NCBI GenBank assembly: GCA_003117195.1
Contig: BDSI01000014.1
Location: 925,001-989,000 of the forward strand
DNA: 64,000 nt
Direction of reading: 5' to 3'
From: Eudorina sp. 2006-703-Eu-15
Lineage: Eukaryota > Chlorophyta > Chlorophyceae > Chlamydomonadales > Volvocaceae
The stretch's first letter is position 1. The number at the start of each line of letters is the position of its first letter. Shown here in pieces: positions 1-13,717 of this stretch. A program made the translations under genes and the position numbers. The notes below the pieces were generated by a model. It worked only from the letters and a program-made list of their open reading frames with translations, did no database searches and was not told the origin of the DNA.

Positions 1-127
1 TGCCTGCAGTCAGAATTTAGTGATGACGAAAAATCATATCGCAAGTTCGTTGCATTGCCTAGCTGTCTAGATATCTAAATACTGCTAATAATTTAACTGC
101 GCGTTGAGTGAAATAGTTTGTGATACA

Positions 128-243
128 AAAATGTTGAGATAAAGATACGTATCAGAACCTGCATCCTGCATGGTACATATACATTATGTACCAGCCAGCA
201 GGATGCAGGTTTGATACGTACCTCTATCTCAACATTTGGTTAA
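128..243. repeat. Near-perfect inverted repeat (hairpin)
   Basis: Two arms of about 50 nt face each other across a very short centre. The left arm holds GTTGAGATAAAGATACGTAT and CCTGCATCCTGCA, and the right arm is its reverse complement with a few changes. It lies in the intron or 3' side of the giant gene just after the donor at 277. It could fold into a long hairpin or be a small MITE; no target duplication is clear. Confidence 0.75.
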
Positions 244-277
244 GGCCCATTAAACTCACCTTCCTCACTGAACTCAC

Positions 278-558
278 CTTCCCTAATGCCGATTGGCCTG
301 ACGAGGTTTCGGCGGTCGCTTGCACACCGGCGACAACCCTGTCTTTCGTCATTGTGCCGTTGGAGCCCATAGGAACACAGTAGCCACCAAGACCGGCGAC
401 AGCGCTGTCCGGCGACGGGTCAATCAGCGCTGCCTCCAACAGCCCAACAACATAGCCAGGTGGACAGACTAACGACCCTTGCGCGGAGCTGCCGTACCAC
501 GGCGATATGTTTGAAGAGTCTCCGATGACTGGACTACACGTATCACAGACGGACGATC
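278..558 (-). CDS. Cys-rich exon, last one visible
   Basis: Acceptor CATCCCAG at 559, donor AAG|GTGAGT below 278, 94 codons in phase with the Pro-rich exon. It reads [36 protein letters not shown] and so resembles the Cys module at 11.2-12.2 kb (CxxG..GL...LGxxC). It ends in phase 0 and the next exon is not obvious before position 1, so the gene continues outside the window. Confidence 0.72.
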
Positions 559-3500
559 CTGGGATGGATGAGAGGATGGAACGATGTTATTAGGGAAGGC
601 GCGGTAGGTATACATATTTGCGTAAAGTCAACTAAACTCATCGGTAATGGGCAATGCCAATTTTACATATAGCCGTCCAGTTGTCCATCGTCTACATCGT
701 CGTGCGTGTAGACCATGACAATGATAAAATGTCGGTCACATAGCTTCTTCATGCAGTGCTGTCCCGCCTAGTCCGCCACGCATCTTCTAGCAATCCACCG
801 ACAGGGAGCGTATCTAGGCTATCTGGGCAGCCGGCGGAGTCCTCCTGGCGCGCCGGCCCCAGCACCAACGGCTCCGGTTTTCGGATTAAGTTTTAAGGTT
901 ACTGTTTCTGTGCTGAAGCAGGATAATAACAGGGCGGCCTGGTGCAATTTACCGATAAACAACGACCTCCCTACTTCAACAACCCACTGAGGACCCAAAC
1001 ATCGTCTGTCAGTGCGCCTCCTTGAAGGTTTCTCAATCTTGCTCTTGCACACCAATTTTGCTTAAGACATAAATGTACCGCTTTGTAGCATTTGCTTTCG
1101 CGATTGATGTTGTCGTTACAAAACATTCGCACACACTTCCGAGGCGGGCGACCACATAATCACGTAGTTTGAATCCTGGCCGATGACACTTGCCTGCCAC
1201 AGCGGGTAATGGCGACGGTGGCTTTGGTGTCGATGGCAAGCCGGGCGGAGGATCAGGTGGGATCGAGGGCGGGCTTGGAGGCAAAGAGGGTGGTGATGGT
1301 GGGGCAAGGGGTTGCGGCGGCAGAGAAGGCGCTGTTGGTATCGAAGGCGGTAATGGAATCATTGGTGGAATTGTCGGCGTTCGTGGTGGTGGTGGTGGGA
1401 ATGGCGGGGGCCGCGGGGACGGGGCGAGCGGGGGCGACAGTGCAAGCGGCATCGGGGAGGGAGGTCGAGGCGGCATCGGCGGACTTGGACGTGGAACTGG
1501 CGGCCTCGGAGGGCTGGGTTCGCTGCGGGTGATATTCTGGGCAGCTGGAGGTGGGGGGTCTTGCAGGTACTGCCACCACCAAGGGGGGGGAGATGGTGGA
1601 GGGCTTGGGGGCATTGGGGACGGCGGCGAGGGTGGCGGTGGTGACGGTGGTACTGGTGAAGGAGGTTGGGGAGATGGCGGCATGGGGCTAGGAGGAAAAG
1701 GAAGCGGGGGTCTTGGACTTGGAGGCAAAGGCGGCTTAGGCGGACGCGGTGGGCTAGGTGGGGGTGATGGCCTCGGAGGCGGTGGAGGGGGGCTTGGGGG
1801 TCGTGGCGAGGGGGGTGGAGGACTTGGGAGTGGTGGCGACGGAGGTAAGGGGGGTCGAGGACTTGGGGGGGGCTGGGGGGGCGGTGACGGAGGTCGAGGA
1901 CTTGGGGGGGGCTGGGGTGGCGGTGACGGAGGTCGAGGACTTGGGGCGGGCAGGCGTGGTGGTGAAGGAGGTACGGGAGGTTGGGGACTCGGGGGTCTTG
2001 GTGATTGAGGTGGGGTAGGCGGTGGAGGTGGTAGCCGTGGAGGCGGGCTGGGAAGTGGAGGTGATGGCGGTTTTGGTGATGGTGGCGGCGATGGTGGCGG
2101 CGGTGGGATGATACAGTTGACCCATACATCCTGCAAGGTACCCGATATTCCTTAATAAAGTTAAGTGTAGAAAACACCAATAACCATGGGCTTAAGCGAA
2201 GTGCACACGTACATATACCCGTAAACGGAGCCCCGTAACTGAAGACTGGCGAAGGGTCCAACTCGCTCGTCGCGGTTGCAAAGATGCTGATGAGCCACAA
2301 AAACTACAACAACCATGCTGGTTTGGAAAGGACAATCATATCACCCAAGCATTCCTTCACGGACTTCGCACCCCCTTAATTACATTGCGCAGATATAGCA
2401 ACGTCTACAACGTCGTGTTATCGACTACGTACATGCCCTTGTACTCCTTGCTTCATCGGCGTATATCGGTGTATATAGTGCATGCGTAATAATGAATGCA
2501 AGATCCCTCTCTTGCGGCATTGATAGAAGTGGCAAAGCAAGGAACATAGTGTATGCGCTACTTGCCTCGGCGTGGATGCAGTTGTGGACGCCCCAGCCGC
2601 GGAAAACACACTGATACAGGAATCTTGGTGGCGACGTAGTGTTGCGGCAGTCCACATCATCCTACGATGCAATGTATCGCCGGCAATAACGAAGGAGAGA
2701 TAGGTAGTTACACAATACATAACCTCGATAAGATTATCAGGAGGGTAGGAAGTACGGTCGTGCAGGCCAATCTTTGAAGGGGGCGTGGTCGCCCAATCTA
2801 CTTGCTTCACCAATTTATCCCCTCGGCTTCCCCAATCGAACCCCTCGGACAGGCCAATTTACGGACGGGGACACCCTCAGGTGGCGAAGGCTTCGCCAGG
2901 CCAATTTTACTTGTGCAAGCAGCCTGTCCCACACAGGTCCCAAACTGTTTACTGGCAATACCTGCGACTCCTTGCTTACAGCAGAGCATCTGACTTGTCT
3001 GCAAGGGACCAATCCTCAAGACCTCATATCTCCGCCAAATACAAATCTTTCGGTAATCTTGTTTTGTGCTCTATATCGTGTGCTGTCCCTTGGGGCAAGT
3101 CGCTGCAAGTGTACCAATGGTTCATCTCCCAGGGTTCCGCATTTCTTGCGCAAAGCCATGGATTTCAGCTCCTTGTTCTGTTGAGAGACTTTGGAATGTC
3201 TGTACCTATCCCTTCTAGGAACCAGACAGGCATAGAGCGGCCGTCGACAAGCAAGGCCGCCAAGTCAAACCAGAATTCTGAACCTGCCTCTAACTTTCAG
3301 CTTGCCCTTGCCGGCGTATGTATTCATTGAAGTAAGGGGAACTTGAAGACATCGAAAATGAACCATTGGTGCGCTGTCGTTGTTCGTGCTAACCGACGGT
3401 AGTGAGCTGACACTCCTCAGTATGCAAACAATGAAAAGCAATTTGAACACGGCATGTGGAGCGCTTGTAAGGACTTGGATTCGCAAATCTAGTCTGGACA

Positions 3501-6500
3501 GTGAGCTTGCTCCGCCAATTTTGAGGCCTGCGGGAGCAATTCATCTTGCGCAGGCGGCTCCCGACCAGCAATTGTCCAGGCCTCCCCGCCCAATTTTCAG
3601 TCCAAAAATTGGCCGCCCATGCCAGTAATTTTGCGAGGACGCGCTTCCCCAATTTGTTCATGAATCCTATCCTCCGCTATAACCGATCGATTGGCTTGGA
3701 TGACATGATTGCCACACCCTGCCAAGCAAATATTTATGGGGCACATTCTTTCCTCACCATCAGAATTCTGCCCGTGCCAGCGCCACCAGGGTCCTGCAGA
3801 ATGGGAGTGCCACTCATGAACCCTAGCTCCCTGCAGACCACACTAGCCTCAGGATCTCCGAAGTAGTCGTCGCTTCACAGGAGGCAAGTTTAGGGACATA
3901 ATTCATTTGTTGTATGTTGAGATGGACGGAGAACATGGTGCGTAGATCTCGACATGTGTGGCAGGATCGTTGCGCCCGTGGAAGCCTAGAAATGCTGGCA
4001 GATCGACGGAAACCTCTCACACCCATGCATCCATCAATTACTTAGTTTCAGGCCATTCGTCAATCCATCCCGATCCGTGCATAATTTTTATTCCCGGTTT
4101 TATATTATTACAGGCAGAACACCGACCTTTTCCTTATGCAAAATGACCAGTCACGACAGCTTTTTACCCAGCAGTCGAAGTGGATACATTGCAGTCATCT
4201 CATGACTATCTCATGAGGTTATGAAGTCGTACATTCGGTGCACACATGTTTTATGCAGCCATACATACAAGCCATAGTACAGTCGTGATAATTCAATGCA
4301 AGTCAATTATAGACACTTTACACTAATTATAGTAGTGACAATAATAATTAATCGAAACAATTTTACTTATGATAAAAGCCGTATTCTGCGTGCGCATGAC
4401 CTCTAATCTGCTCACCAAACTGTGCCCCATGAACCATTGAAAAGGATTTCCACACGTCCCCTGTTTGGTAAAGGGCTGCCTGCAAGCCGAATCGGGTACG
4501 GAGAGTTTGGCGGCGGCGGTGGCGGTTGCGGCGATGGTGGTGGTGTCGGTGGCCGTGGCGGAGGTGACGGCGGTGGAGGCGGTGGAGATGAATGCACGCA
4601 AATAACGCCGACATCCTGTAGGCAGCAGGAAAGGCAGCCAGCAGGCGGCTTTTTGGTCGTAAAACAAGAAACGAGGTTCATTGGTTTCAACATGCATTAC
4701 CCACAATAAAATATACTACTTGCAATCGATCTTCCTAGCTTCACCATATACACATGCACAGAGCTAGTCATCATTTCCATTGAAATCATTCTACGTGAGG
4801 TGATGTGATTGCAACTCGGAGTATATGCAATAAGTCTGGAATGGCCGAAACGTTTCTTGCCTCTGCGTGGATGCAGTTGTTGACGCCCCAGCCTAAGAAG
4901 TCGCACTGGTAAATGAAAGTTGGCGGTGTTGTGGTGTTTCGACACACCACGTCATCCTGCAGATAGAGCAAGATGTCCAGGGACCCGCAATAAAAACCAA
5001 ATCGGTGAAATTAATGAAACCTGGGGCGGCAGGCATATAATAAAGTTTCACTTGAGGGGTACGGAGGCTGAACACATTGTGCATTAAGTATTCAGTGTGC
5101 TCGATCGCCTGTACGGTAACCGACCTGGCCTATGCTGCAAAATAAGTGCATATAATTCAATCACCTATATATCCCATGTATGTCACGTATTTGGTACTCA
5201 GCCTCACCATCCAAATGCGACCCGTGCCGTTTCCATACATCTGTATAGCAGTGCCAGTCGCGAAGCCCAGCTGCCGGCACACGATTGTGGCCTCCCAATT
5301 GCCAAACATGTCGTCACTGCGCTCATGCGTAGATAGGCAAGCATACAGCATCCAGTAATTGCACATGTGTCCATCCCCTGCCGTCCTTTTGATCCGGGCA
5401 CGGGTTTCTTCTTTCACGAGCCATCAGTAGATAAAATGCGAAAGTTGTTTTTTCTTTATCGCAACCTCTGTGGATGGAGGTGGATGTAAACCTGCCCGGC
5501 CAGTTATCTTCCAGCCTATAACAAGGCAATGTAGATGTGTCCCCGTGAAATCTACCGTAACAACGAACTAGCGCCAAAACACATTACTATGACGCCATGT
5601 CCTGGTTGTACTTGTACGAGCACCGTTTTTTCATAATGATTATGAAGTGTTGTCAGCGGATCAGAGCTCTTATTTCACTTCCTCCTGAAACCACACCCAA
5701 ACGTGACACACGGCAAATACACATCGAATACATTGTCTGATGTCCCATCTGTCGTATGAGCTTACCAGATAGTTCCCCATGTGCCGTTGTACAATATCTC
5801 CACACGACCCCTGCCTGGAATAGTACTCCCAGCAAGTCGCAGTGGGTACAGTGCCGGCGGCGGTGGTGGTCGTGGTGGCGGTGATGGCGGTGGCGGCCGG
5901 GGTGGCGGCGGAGAAGGCGGAGATGGTGGCCATGGCGGCGGCAGTGGCACCGGCGGTGATGGTGGGATAGGTGATGGTGGCGGCGGCGGGCTTGGTGGTG
6001 GTGATGGTGGTAGTGGCGGTGATGGCGGCGAGGGAGGCGGGTAATAGCAAATAACTCCCACATCCTGTCAAGCGAAGCGAAGCCATATGTGTATGCACCG
6101 AAGGTATGAAGCCGGCATCGTCAGCAGCAAGCAATGTATCAACTGGTATACAAGCGCACGTACGTTTCCAGGCGCTTACGCCTTCATCGTCACGTTTAAT
6201 GAATCATAGTCATAACCGAGGCTGTTCGATACTTATTCTAGCGCTCCGAGCATGCTGATTGGGATGTGCGTTTACACCACATACAACATAGCCACAGAGC
6301 CTTTTATATGTTCAAATCCAGATGACCTTTTGCAAAATAGATTATCAACATTTGAAACTCGTTATGCATGCAGTCACGCTGTGCGGAGGCATTATTATCA
6401 AGTCTTACCTCTGTGTGGTTGCAGTTGTTTACGCCCCAGCCTAAGAAGTCGCACTGGTAAATGAAGTTTGGCGGCGATGTGGTGTTTCGACACACCACGT

Positions 6501-9500
6501 CATCCTGTACGTAGACAGAGCAGAAGGTCCAGGTTGTCGAACGTATAGACAAGGTACGTAGGCAGGGTTCGTTACGGTGACAAGGACAGTTAATAAAACG
6601 CAACAAATCTCCATATAAATTCACCAAACACGCATCCAGCCGCCTTGTCGGTGGGGCCTGCTGGGATTTGCCCTTGTATACACCCTTGATCCCTTTGTGG
6701 GTCCGTTGATCCCTTTGGGGGTCCGTTTTAACGTTTAATCATTCGTTGCAACGTTCATTCATTCATGCAGCTGTGTCATTATGCATGGTTGCTCATGTTG
6801 TATGTCTCACCATCCAAATTGGACCCGTGCCGCCTCCATACACATACGCCGCAGTGCCAGTTGCGAAGCCCAACTGCCGGCACACGATTGTGGCCTCCCA
6901 ATCTCCAAAGTAGTCGTCACTGCAAATGGCATATATACCATGTACGCGTTATGGGTCGGCAAATTGATCCATCGTTCTCAACACGCGCACCTACCGCGCG
7001 CAACCCACGCGCCCCGAAGTGCCGGTGGCCCCGTCACGCGGCTACGGCCATCCCGGCAAGAGCATACTACATGTGTGCGTACGGCAGGTCGCCCACATTG
7101 TACGATCCCATACGTGTAAGCCTGTCGTAATGAACACATTGAATACGTTAAACCTTATCATAGTGTAACGATTTATCATGCATTGCGTGCGCGTGAGGTT
7201 GTAATATGGTTTGGGGTTACCAAGGGTTACCTCCGTCGGCTAGGTCTACCCTGAACCCATATATAACCCGATCTCCAACAGCGAGACGAGTGAACAACTA
7301 GAACAACTAACAGATAGATGAGCGACATACGGTCCATAACACGCAAAACAGCAATACCGTTCGCAGCAACCTCCGTGTCACTCGGCTGCCGATCGGTCAG
7401 AAGCAGGCAGTCGTGGTGAGCCGCTGTAATGCATGTTATCGAGGACGGATGTGGGTATTATATATAAACATATAAATATTATATATATGTAACTGACCCA
7501 CATCCCATGTTTGCACACACACATACCATACATCCCCCGGTAACACGTGGTTTACATGCAGTTAAATCACCAGGTGTCCTCGCTACTCTCTGAACTCATC
7601 AAAATATGACTTCGTCCATCCCTAACAGAAGGTTTGTTCAGTCAGACCAAGTCATGCCGTAAACAAGATTACAATTGGCGTGTCGGTGCTATCTTGCTTC
7701 AAACTCGTTTCCTACTTGCTATTATTGTCATGGGTGTAGGAATCCCGTAGATATATCTGATTGGGGGGATCCATGACCATTCTTGACCATAGAATCCATG
7801 ATCATTCTCTTGACTGCGATTGTGACTGCGTGCGTGCCCGCGTCCCTGTTACTGTGCTGACAAGCGAATGGCCGCACCCTCCCATCCATGTGCGAGCTAG
7901 CTGCTGTATTTTGCTTACTTACCAGATGGTTCCCCAGGTTCCGTTGTACATCACCTCCACACGACCCCTGTCTGGTGTAGCGCCCCCAGCAAGCCGCAGC
8001 GGAAACAATGCGGGCGGCAGTGGCGGTCGGGGTGGTGGTGGGGGTGGTGCGGGCGGTGCGGGCGGTGCTGGCGGAGGTGACGGAGGTGGTGATGGCGATG
8101 GAGGCCGAGGCGGTGGTGGGGGTGATGGCGGGCTAGGCGATGGTGATGGCGGCAATGGCGGCGGAGGAGACGGGTAATAACAAGCAACTCCGATGTCCTG
8201 TCAAGGGAAGGGCATCACAGCCACGCATGTATATGCATGCGCAACAATTGGCAGGCAGCCGTAGTCAGGAGCAAATACATCAGCAATACACGAACTGCAC
8301 GCATGCCGAGTCCAAACGAACGCGCAGACTTTAGACACGATTAATTGTCTATTGTCAGTGCTATCAGTGCGTTTGAACCGTTTTATATGGAATCAACTGA
8401 CAGCAGTTGCTTGATAGGTAATCTGAAGGCCGTGTATATACAGGCACGCCGTATACATATTACCCGGTCGGTGTTTGTGCACGAGTTATACACAAGACGA
8501 GTGTACACCGAACAATTCATCGGGTTTACACCCGGGCCATGTTTAGGCGGTGCAGGTATAGACGACGGCCGTATAATACACCAGCGCGCTGGAACAGTCA
8601 TATGTGAACGACTAAATACGTGGGCGGCGAAATGACACCAAACCACGACGGAGGTTATTGTAAATTGATTCAACAAAACACCTACATCGGGATTCCTGCG
8701 TGCTCGAGTAAGCATTTGCTGGCTGGATATGATCAGCTATATCCGCAGCAAGCAGAATGAACATATGCATACACACATACAGTAAGACTGACCTCTACAT
8801 GGCCGCAGTTGTGGATGCCCCAGCCTCGGAAGGTGCACTGATATATGAAGTTTGGCGATGTAGGGCATTCCACGTCATCCTGTTGCGCCAGGTCCGGAGG
8901 GGAATCGTTCATGTTTAACAAGAAACTCAACCATGCAACGAAACGGCAGACGTACGGTCGGGTTATGTGGTTGTGGTAGTAGTGGTAGCTAGGTGCACAC
9001 AACTGCTGTCTTCTCCTTTGTCGCCTCATATACATATAGCGTGCAAGAGTGTATACACACACATACATATACATATATGGTATATCCACTCTTGCACGCC
9101 TCGCTCCGTGTGTTTTCAACAACACATCATTACTATCTACCCCTATTTTGTTTGTTAAAATAATAAATATAATCTTTCACACTATAACAATTGGATCGCG
9201 CAGCTCTAATTCTGCTGCAGATGATCAAACATCGGCAGCCTCTCTCACCATCCATATGGGGCCCGTGCCGCCTCCAAACAGCTGGTATGCTTCGCCAGTT
9301 GTGTAGCCCAGCTGCCGGCATACTACCGTCGCCTCTCGATTACCAAAGCCGTCGTCACTGCGAATTAGGATGCACACGTGCATAAATACATATTTCCGCT
9401 ACACAATGTGTTGGCTTTATGCAAGTGCGTCCTGATCTACTCAAAATCTACATTATGCCGCACTGGATTACATGACCACGCACGCCGTTGATTGGTCCAG

Positions 9501-12500
9501 TGCCGCCTTGTCGTACTTGTCGAGCGACCGACATCACGACCACGCTGCTGACGTACGGTTGCTGATGACGGCTCCGTAACCCCAAACCCCACCAACATAT
9601 GCAGTGGGGTTGGCTGCCCATAGGGCCTGCTGGCGGAACGGTTCGTTCTGCCCCGCCGGGGGTGAGGGGGTCTGCAGATACCTGAATGAAAACTTAAACC
9701 ATACACCGCACATGCAGTCTAACGCCCAATGAGTGATACTGTTAATATATATACTTTCAAGGACTACACAATATATATATATATACATATAGTGTAGTCC
9801 TTGAAATATATATGTATACATATACAATATATACATTCCGACTTAATCAATATTATGTACACTAGTAAGCGGTAGTATTACTGCTGATAACCATTTCATC
9901 ATCACGTGGGACTTCCTTTTGGCATACATATGTCAGCACTGATTGCTGCTACATACAGCTGCGCTGCTGCGGTCATCGTTGTCCATGGTTGCCCCTTTCT
10001 TGCTTACCAGATGGTACCCCAGGTACCGTTGTAGAGGATCTCTACACGACCCCGGTTTGGGGTGATGCCCCCAACAAGTCGCAGTGGATACAATGCGGGC
10101 GGCGGTGGCGGCCGGGGTGGCGGCGGAGGTGGCGGAAATGGTGGCCTTGGCGGAAGTGGTGGTGAGGGTGGTGAGGGTGGTGGGGGTGGTGAGGGTGGTG
10201 AGGGTGGTAAGGGTGGGCTAGGTGGTGGACTTGGGGAAGGGGGCGGTGGAGAAAATGGCAGAGGCGGCCTTGGCTTTGGAGGGGGCCTTGGAGGCTTAGG
10301 TGATGGTGGCTGTGGAGGACTTGGCGGTTGCAATGGAGGTAGCGGTTGGGGGGGAGGTGGAGAAGGAGAAGGGGGTGAAGGGGGTGGCGGTGGTGGTGGC
10401 GCGAAATCTGTGGGCATGACACCACACTCCAGCTGCACGCTCAGCAGGTGGTTGACGTCAACTCGGTCGGCGTTGCCAGTGTTTAGGATCGCTGATCCGC
10501 GAAGTCCGAACGCCTTGGTGCCGATCGGACTGAGGACCCGGCAGGCAGGCACGAAACAAGATGCAAATGCGGAGTCATCAGTGCAAGAACACCAAGCGAG
10601 AGAGCGAGGGCAAACATACCGTTGTAGATAATGAGAACAATAGACGGAAACGTAAAGTGGTTTACGTTCATCTATTGTACATTATTAGGGAAGTGGCAAG
10701 CCGCCAAAAAAATGAATCTCATGCAGCCAGAAAATGTTATTGATAGTCTTTCACATGTCTATGTCTATAGCTTATTTGTTCTTATTCGTTTCCGTGCAGG
10801 ATCGCGTGCATGTGTGCGTGCCAATGCAATGAAGTAAGGTGATGCCAAGTTCATCAACGAAAGAAAGTCCGTCCGCGCATAACCACCACAACAGAAAACG
10901 ATATGCCTGCTTTCACACCATCCAGTCATTTTTCCACCAAGAAACACAACGCGCGCTTATCCGTATCACATGGACTTCGCGATCTACAGCCGTCGGGGCT
11001 GGTCGCCCGTTTTTTGGCGTCGTTGTTAGTGATAGTCGGAAGAATTTATTTTTTGTGATTGTTTTGCCGTGCGTACATATGGCCACCTTGTATGGTAACT
11101 AGTACCACATCACTATGCTCATCCTGCGTGCGTTACCAACAATCAAACGCTTCATGCAGGAAGCCTGCACGCTTCAGGCAAGCACAACTCACCATTGGTA
11201 CTTGAAGAGGCTGGCAGGGTTGCAAGAGGCCCGGGAAGACGTGGCGCGCAATAGCGGCATCATCACACCACTCCCGCACTCCACGGTGAGCTGCAAGCGG
11301 GTGCGTGTCAGTGCAGCCGAATGTCAGACGTCAACCAATAACCAAATAAACATAAGACGCACGCTGTTGTCTTATAAGGGCCGAACGGATGCATGTGGGT
11401 GTGTGTGAATTCAGAGACATGCATACATGCATCGATATCCTCCACAACGAAGGCTAACTGGCCATCTAGTTCCCAGTTTATTTTGTCCTTGTCATCCATG
11501 CACGCAATAATTACATTGCTTCCACCGACCCCGATGGTGATGACTTCTGTCGCGGCGTAGCGGACCTTCCGTCCATGCACGCATACATCGTATGTAATAA
11601 CAACAGATGAATACATGGCCATCTATCCGCGGAATCTTATCGGCGACCCATGTCGGTTCTTTGATGTCGCCTTTGGTTGCGTGCGTGCAATTTTCCTTGA
11701 GTGTGTGGCTGGTCAGCATAGTGCTAATAGTGCTAACATATGGGGCACCAGCCAAGCGATGCATCAATCATGCACTTACCGCACAAATACCAGCGCTGTC
11801 GAATGACCCGTGTAGGCCTCGTACACCAGATAAGCCGCAGTCTGCGGTGCTTAGCGCGCTGACATTGGCTTGGGCGACATATCCCGAGACTCCCCATACC
11901 CGCATCTCAACACCCGGAAGTAGGCCAGTGCACGAAGCTCCGACATCATGAATGTTGCCGCTGCTGGAATACAACAGCGACACCAGGCCTAGGATGGGAT
12001 TGGAAGACTGGGCACGGCATGCGAGGTTAAAAGTTGATGGGTCCTCAATAACTGGAGCGCCTGTGGGCACTGCCACTGGTGTGCCTAAAACCGGCCCCAA
12101 CCATGTTGCAGGTGCCAGAAACTCTTCGGAGATCGGTTGTCCTCCATCCGTGAATGCTGCAGGCAGGGGCCGGAGAGGAAGACGCAGAAGCATAGTAAGG
12201 CCGATTAAACATAATTTCCGTCGTTGTATTGCTGTAGTCACAACAGTCACAATAACATTACATATGACGTGCATCAAACATCTGCATCCCCTTGCCCAGC
12301 TATATATTATTGGTGATTATATTGTATAGGAACATGTATGGATATGAGAGAATACTGGGGGTATAGTGAAGTCGGTCACCAGTAATACCTCAATGCAGGA
12401 AACGAAGAAGCGGGGGTCAAGTTCCGCGACGATCATCGAAGGAGGCAATCATACATGACCTATGTGGGCGTGTCACTCAACCATGACCGGATGCTAACAG

Positions 12501-13681
12501 GCGCAGAAAGACACACGGCTAATTCGAAGACACACGGCGAATCCAATGGGTGTTGTTGTAGTACATACACATAGGCTTGTAAGGGCTTGTGGCGCCGGCG
12601 CCTTACGTATGCGGAGTCAGTCACAGCGCCTGTGACAGCGCCGACGCCAAGTAGCCTTGTTTCACATGCGCATTCTTTATTCTGGACGTCTGTGGTGGCA
12701 GAGGGGGTGGTTGTATCCGGTTTGCCTCTTACCGGCATCACTTTTAAAACACGTCCGTACTGCATCGTTGGTGATGCTCGCCGTGTCGGTGGGTGTGAAG
12801 CCGCCGGTTGCTGGCCAGGGCCGACCCATCAGGTAGCAGTAGTCGTCTCCCGTCTCGTCCGGCACATACATGTAGTATATGCTGCAAAAATGCAAATAAA
12901 TCGATTTGGCATTTCAATGCTGGCCCGCTTAATTTATACATCGATCTTTATGCGCGTGTAGTAGCTCCGTAATGAACGTATATAAAGAGCCTAAACCTCC
13001 AACAGCAACAGCAACATAAACACCACATATATAAACACCACACGTGGCACCGATGCACTGCTGACCTTATGTACGTCGGATTGTAACGAAGTTCGAAAAC
13101 GCATACGCTGCGCACTCACCATGTTGCTGACACCATGCACGCAGTCATGCATTGACGCTCGTACTCGACGGTCTTTGTGTCAAGAAGCTCGCCCGGAACC
13201 ATGAAGGCATAGCCACTTGGTCGGGAGAGGCAGTAGACAGACGGAGTCATGCTGACATCCGGTAGATCTGCATGCAGAAAAATTGATTGGAATAAGAAGA
13301 GGAAGATGAGCTGCAGGTTGCCAAAAATGTACATAGCATGCTACGTTCTCATCACGCACGACATGCCTACACCCATCTGACTCGCGACACACACAATAAC
13401 CCTCCTTGTCTAAACACACAACAACCTCTGATGTCGCGCAGATGTCGTTTGGTTGGTATGCGCCCTAGCAAGTCTGTTATTGATATATGATATATATACA
13501 CATATATACACATATATACACATATATACACATATATACACATATATACACATATATATGTTGTTTGGTTGGTATGCGCCCTAGCAAGTATGTTATTGAT
13601 ATATGATATATATACACATATATACACATATATACACACATATTCACATATATGTGTATATATGTGTATATACACATATAT

Positions 13682-13717
<36 letters not shown>

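Noticed and set aside
1190..2008. Long Gly-rich open frames on the plus strand here and at 5781-6044, 7919-8177, 10062-10631 and 14091-14600
   Set aside because: They are the antisense of Pro-rich exons (CCN read backwards gives GGN). The minus-strand frames connect to SRCR and lectin exons with good splice sites; the plus-strand ones do not.
11308..11622. A minus-strand open stretch ([14 protein letters not shown]) as an exon of the Cys-rich region
   Set aside because: The exon ending at 11780 (phase 0) joins directly and in phase to 11193-11290, and no good acceptor and donor pair fits this stretch. It could still be an alternative exon.
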